DNA of 64,000 nt from Pseudochelatococcus lubricantis (GTDB lineage: Bacteria > Pseudomonadota > Alphaproteobacteria > Rhizobiales > Beijerinckiaceae): NCBI RefSeq assembly GCF_011762225.1, contig NZ_JAASQI010000003.1:372001-436000 (forward strand). Reading direction: 5' to 3'. Of the stretch, positions 62,281-64,000 are shown in pieces. The notes beneath the pieces are model-generated. The model saw only the letters and a program-made list of their open reading frames with translations, had not been told where the DNA came from and ran no database searches. The first letter of the stretch is position 1. Each line of letters begins with the position of its first letter. The position numbers were made by a program, and so were the translations under genes.

Positions 62281-62977
62281 AGGCGTTACCGTTCGTTTCG
62301 GCGGTCTCACCGCCCTGCGCGACGTGTCGTTCTCCCTTGCGGAGGGGGAGATTCTCGGGCTGGTCGGACCTAACGGCGCCGGCAAGACGACACTGTTCAA
62401 CACCATCTCCGGCCTCATTCAGCCGCAGGGACGCATCCTGCTGAAGGGTGTGGACGTCAACCGCCTGCCGTTGCACAAGCGCGCGCGGGCGGGCATCGGC
62501 CGCACGTTCCAGATTCCGCAGCCGATGCACCATCTGACCGTGCGGGAGAATCTCGTCGTCGCGCAGGCGTTCGGCGCGGGGCGTCACGATCCCGGCCGGA
62601 TCGACGAAATCCTCTCGTTCATGGAACTGGCCCGGCAGGCCGAGCGCAACGCTGCGACGGAACTCGCGCTGCAGGAGCTGAAGCGGCTTGAGATCGCCAA
62701 GGCGCTGGCCATCGAGCCCAAGCTGCTGCTGCTCGACGAGGTGCTCGCCGGCCTCGAAAGCCAGGCCAAGCGCCAGTTCATGCTCAAGCTGAAAGAGCTT
62801 CATTCGCACTTCGGCCTCACCATCGTGATCGTGGAACACGATATCGAGACGATCATGAACCTCTGCACGCGCGCGGTCGTGCTGAATTTCGGCCAGCTCA
62901 TCGCCAACGGCACGCCGGAGGAAGTGTTCCGCGACCCGGCGGTGATCGAAAGTTACACGGGAGCCGCCCATGCTTGA
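62267..62977 (+). CDS. livG: LivG-type ABC ATP-binding protein with a non-canonical signature motif
   Basis: A 236-residue ATPase with Walker A GPNGAGKTTLFNTISGL (residues 34-50), Q-loop RTFQIPQPMHHLTVRENL and Walker B LLLLDEVLAGL. The signature stretch, where LivG proteins usually show a YGQQRRLEIAR-like sequence, reads ELALQELKRLEIAKALA (residues 132-148), so the signature glycine is missing. The surrounding bases show no sign of frameshift. A subset of Liv-type ATPases has a degenerate signature on one subunit; here LivF keeps LSGGE, so one of the two ATP sites would be weakened. Confidence 0.88.
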   Translation: MLKLEGVTVRFGGLTALRDVSFSLAEGEILGLVGPNGAGKTTLFNTISGLIQPQGRILLKGVDVNRLPLHKRARAGIGRTFQIPQPMHHLTVRENLVVAQAFGAGRHDPGRIDEILSFMELARQAERNAATELALQELKRLEIAKALAIEPKLLLLDEVLAGLESQAKRQFMLKLKELHSHFGLTIVIVEHDIETIMNLCTRAVVLNFGQLIANGTPEEVFRDPAVIESYTGAAHA

Positions 62978-63680
62978 AATCAGACACCTGCGCTCCGGCT
63001 ACGGCCGCGTCACGGTGCTGTGGGACGTCTCGCTGACGTTCCGTGAAGGCACGTTGACCACGATCGTCGGGCCGAACGGAGCGGGCAAGACCACGCTGCT
63101 CAAGACGCTCGCCGGGCTCATCCCCTACGAGGGCGACATCCGGCTGGGCGGAGAGCCGCTGCGTGGCAAGGCCTGGGACCTCGCCGAACGCGGCATCATC
63201 CTCGTGCCGGAGGGGCGCATGGTTTTCCGCGACATGTCCGTGGAGGAAAACCTCAGCCTCGGCGCCTATCCGCGCCGCTGCCGGGCGGCGTTCGCCAGCA
63301 ATCTCGAACGGGTCTACTCGCTGTTTCCGCGCCTGAAGGAGCGCCACGGCCAGCTCGCCGGATCGCTTTCCGGCGGCGAGGCGCAGATGCTCGCCATCGG
63401 GCGGGGGTTGATGTCGATGCCACGCATCCTGCTGATCGACGAACCCTCCCTCGGCCTGGCGCCGGTGATCGTGAAGGAGGTGTTCGACATCATCCGCCGC
63501 CTGAAGGAGGAAGCGATCACCATCGTTCTCGTCGAGCAGAACACGCATATCGCGGTCGGCGTCGCCGACGACGTGCATCTGATGCGGTCGGGCCGCGTGC
63601 TGCTCAGCGAGCCGGCGGCGAACGTCGACCTCGACCGGCTGCACGATCTGTATCTGGCGCGGGAGGCTCAATCGGCATGA
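62970..63680 (+). CDS. livF: LivF-type ABC ATP-binding protein
   Basis: A 236-residue ATPase with Walker A GPNGAGKTTLLKTLAGL, the LivF landmark RGIILVPEGRMVFRDMSVEE, the intact signature SLSGGEAQMLAIGRGLM and Walker B RILLIDEPSLGLAP. The start overlaps livG by 8 bases. It completes the five-gene importer and overlaps the flavin oxidoreductase gene that follows (ATGA at 63677). Confidence 0.92.
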   Translation: MLEIRHLRSGYGRVTVLWDVSLTFREGTLTTIVGPNGAGKTTLLKTLAGLIPYEGDIRLGGEPLRGKAWDLAERGIILVPEGRMVFRDMSVEENLSLGAYPRRCRAAFASNLERVYSLFPRLKERHGQLAGSLSGGEAQMLAIGRGLMSMPRILLIDEPSLGLAPVIVKEVFDIIRRLKEEAITIVLVEQNTHIAVGVADDVHLMRSGRVLLSEPAANVDLDRLHDLYLAREAQSA

Positions 63681-64000
63681 CGGGGCCCTCTTCTCTTCCC
63701 CACGCCGCCGGCAGCCGGTTGCCCGCCGCGCTGCGCGGCCGCCTGTCGCTGCCCGTGATCGCCTCGCCCATGTTCATCGTGTCGAACCCGGACCTTGTGA
63801 TCGCCCAGTGCCTCGCCGGCATCGTCGGCTCGTTCCCGGCCCTCAACGCGCGGCCGACCGAGACGCTCGACGGCTGGATCGTCCGGATCACGGAGGCGCT
63901 GGAGGCGGCGCGGGCGGCCGATCCCGCCCGCCCGGTTGCCCCCTTCGCCGTCAACCAGATCGTGCACGGCTCGAACAGCCGTCTGGAGCACGATCTTGAG
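63677..64000 (+). CDS. nitronate monooxygenase / 2-nitropropane dioxygenase-type FMN enzyme, 5' part
   Basis: The first 108 codons of a gene that runs out of the window. It starts in the ATGA overlap with livF (MTGPSSLPHAAGSRLPAALR). The family N-terminus is visible as RLSLPVIASPMFIVSNPDLV, followed by AQCLAGIVGSFPALNARP and PVAPFAVNQIVHGSNSRLEH. Such FMN enzymes oxidise alkyl nitronates or reduce quinones and enoyl compounds. Tight coupling to the importer suggests it acts on the imported substrate or a by-product. Confidence 0.83.
   Translation, partial: MTGPSSLPHAAGSRLPAALRGRLSLPVIASPMFIVSNPDLVIAQCLAGIVGSFPALNARPTETLDGWIVRITEALEAARAADPARPVAPFAVNQIVHGSNSRLEHDLE

Overview
The window is high-GC chromosomal DNA from an alphaproteobacterium, most likely of the order Hyphomicrobiales (Rhizobiales). 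The evidence is the aerobic CobF/CobG-type cobalamin pathway, a phosphonate monoester hydrolase very like the rhizobial enzyme, AztC/AztD zinc proteins, and short palindromic repeats between genes. I cannot fix the genus. Genes are densely packed, with many ATGA and GTGA stop/start overlaps. I see no tRNA, rRNA, CRISPR array, phage gene or insertion sequence.

Region by region. (1) 1-15402: a cobalamin cluster, cobW(partial)-cobN-G-H-I-J-L-E-M-B-V-F and bluB on the plus strand, with cobK and the nicotinate-nucleotide:DMB phosphoribosyltransferase gene on the minus strand. It makes the corrin ring aerobically from precorrin-2, inserts cobalt, and makes and attaches the lower ligand. (2) 15643-18124: divergent aztC and aztD, a zinc-binding protein and a periplasmic zinc chaperone, with two Zur-like palindromes between them. 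(3) 18313-23358: AzlCD exporter, AraC and Lrp regulators, an EamA transporter, then a tyrosine biosynthesis pair (TyrA-like dehydrogenase and pterin dehydratase). A 15-codon leader peptide containing Tyr-Tyr and four consecutive mutually exclusive RNA hairpins precede tyrA. (4) 23372-27727: an MFS exporter, a diheme cytochrome c peroxidase and a PHP-domain protein. (5) 27797-35729: an SsuABC-like importer divergent from two paralogous FMN-dependent monooxygenases and a binding protein (organosulfur-type uptake and oxidation), then a TetR/quinone-reductase pair sharing a large palindromic operator. (6) 35921-51259: two adjacent phosphonate-type loci. The first has a PhnF-type regulator, a hexapeptide protein, an oligopeptide-type ABC importer and phosphonate monoester hydrolase. 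The second has a LysR regulator, an aminoethylphosphonate-type ABC importer with a double-length permease, and a class-III aminotransferase-fold enzyme. (7) 51267-64000: a pimeloyl-CoA-type beta-oxidation operon (minus strand) with an unknown membrane protein at its end, divergent from a LivJHMGF-type importer and a truncated nitronate monooxygenase gene.

The most interesting signal is the tyrA leader (21947-22086). Reading it through to the stop codon, or stalling at its Tyr codons, would select between two RNA folds that hide or expose the tyrA ribosome binding site. This looks like tyrosine-responsive translational attenuation. Second in interest are the paired phosphonate loci, which lack any recognisable C-P cleaving enzyme in the window, and a twin 15-bp palindrome bracketing the beta-oxidation promoter.
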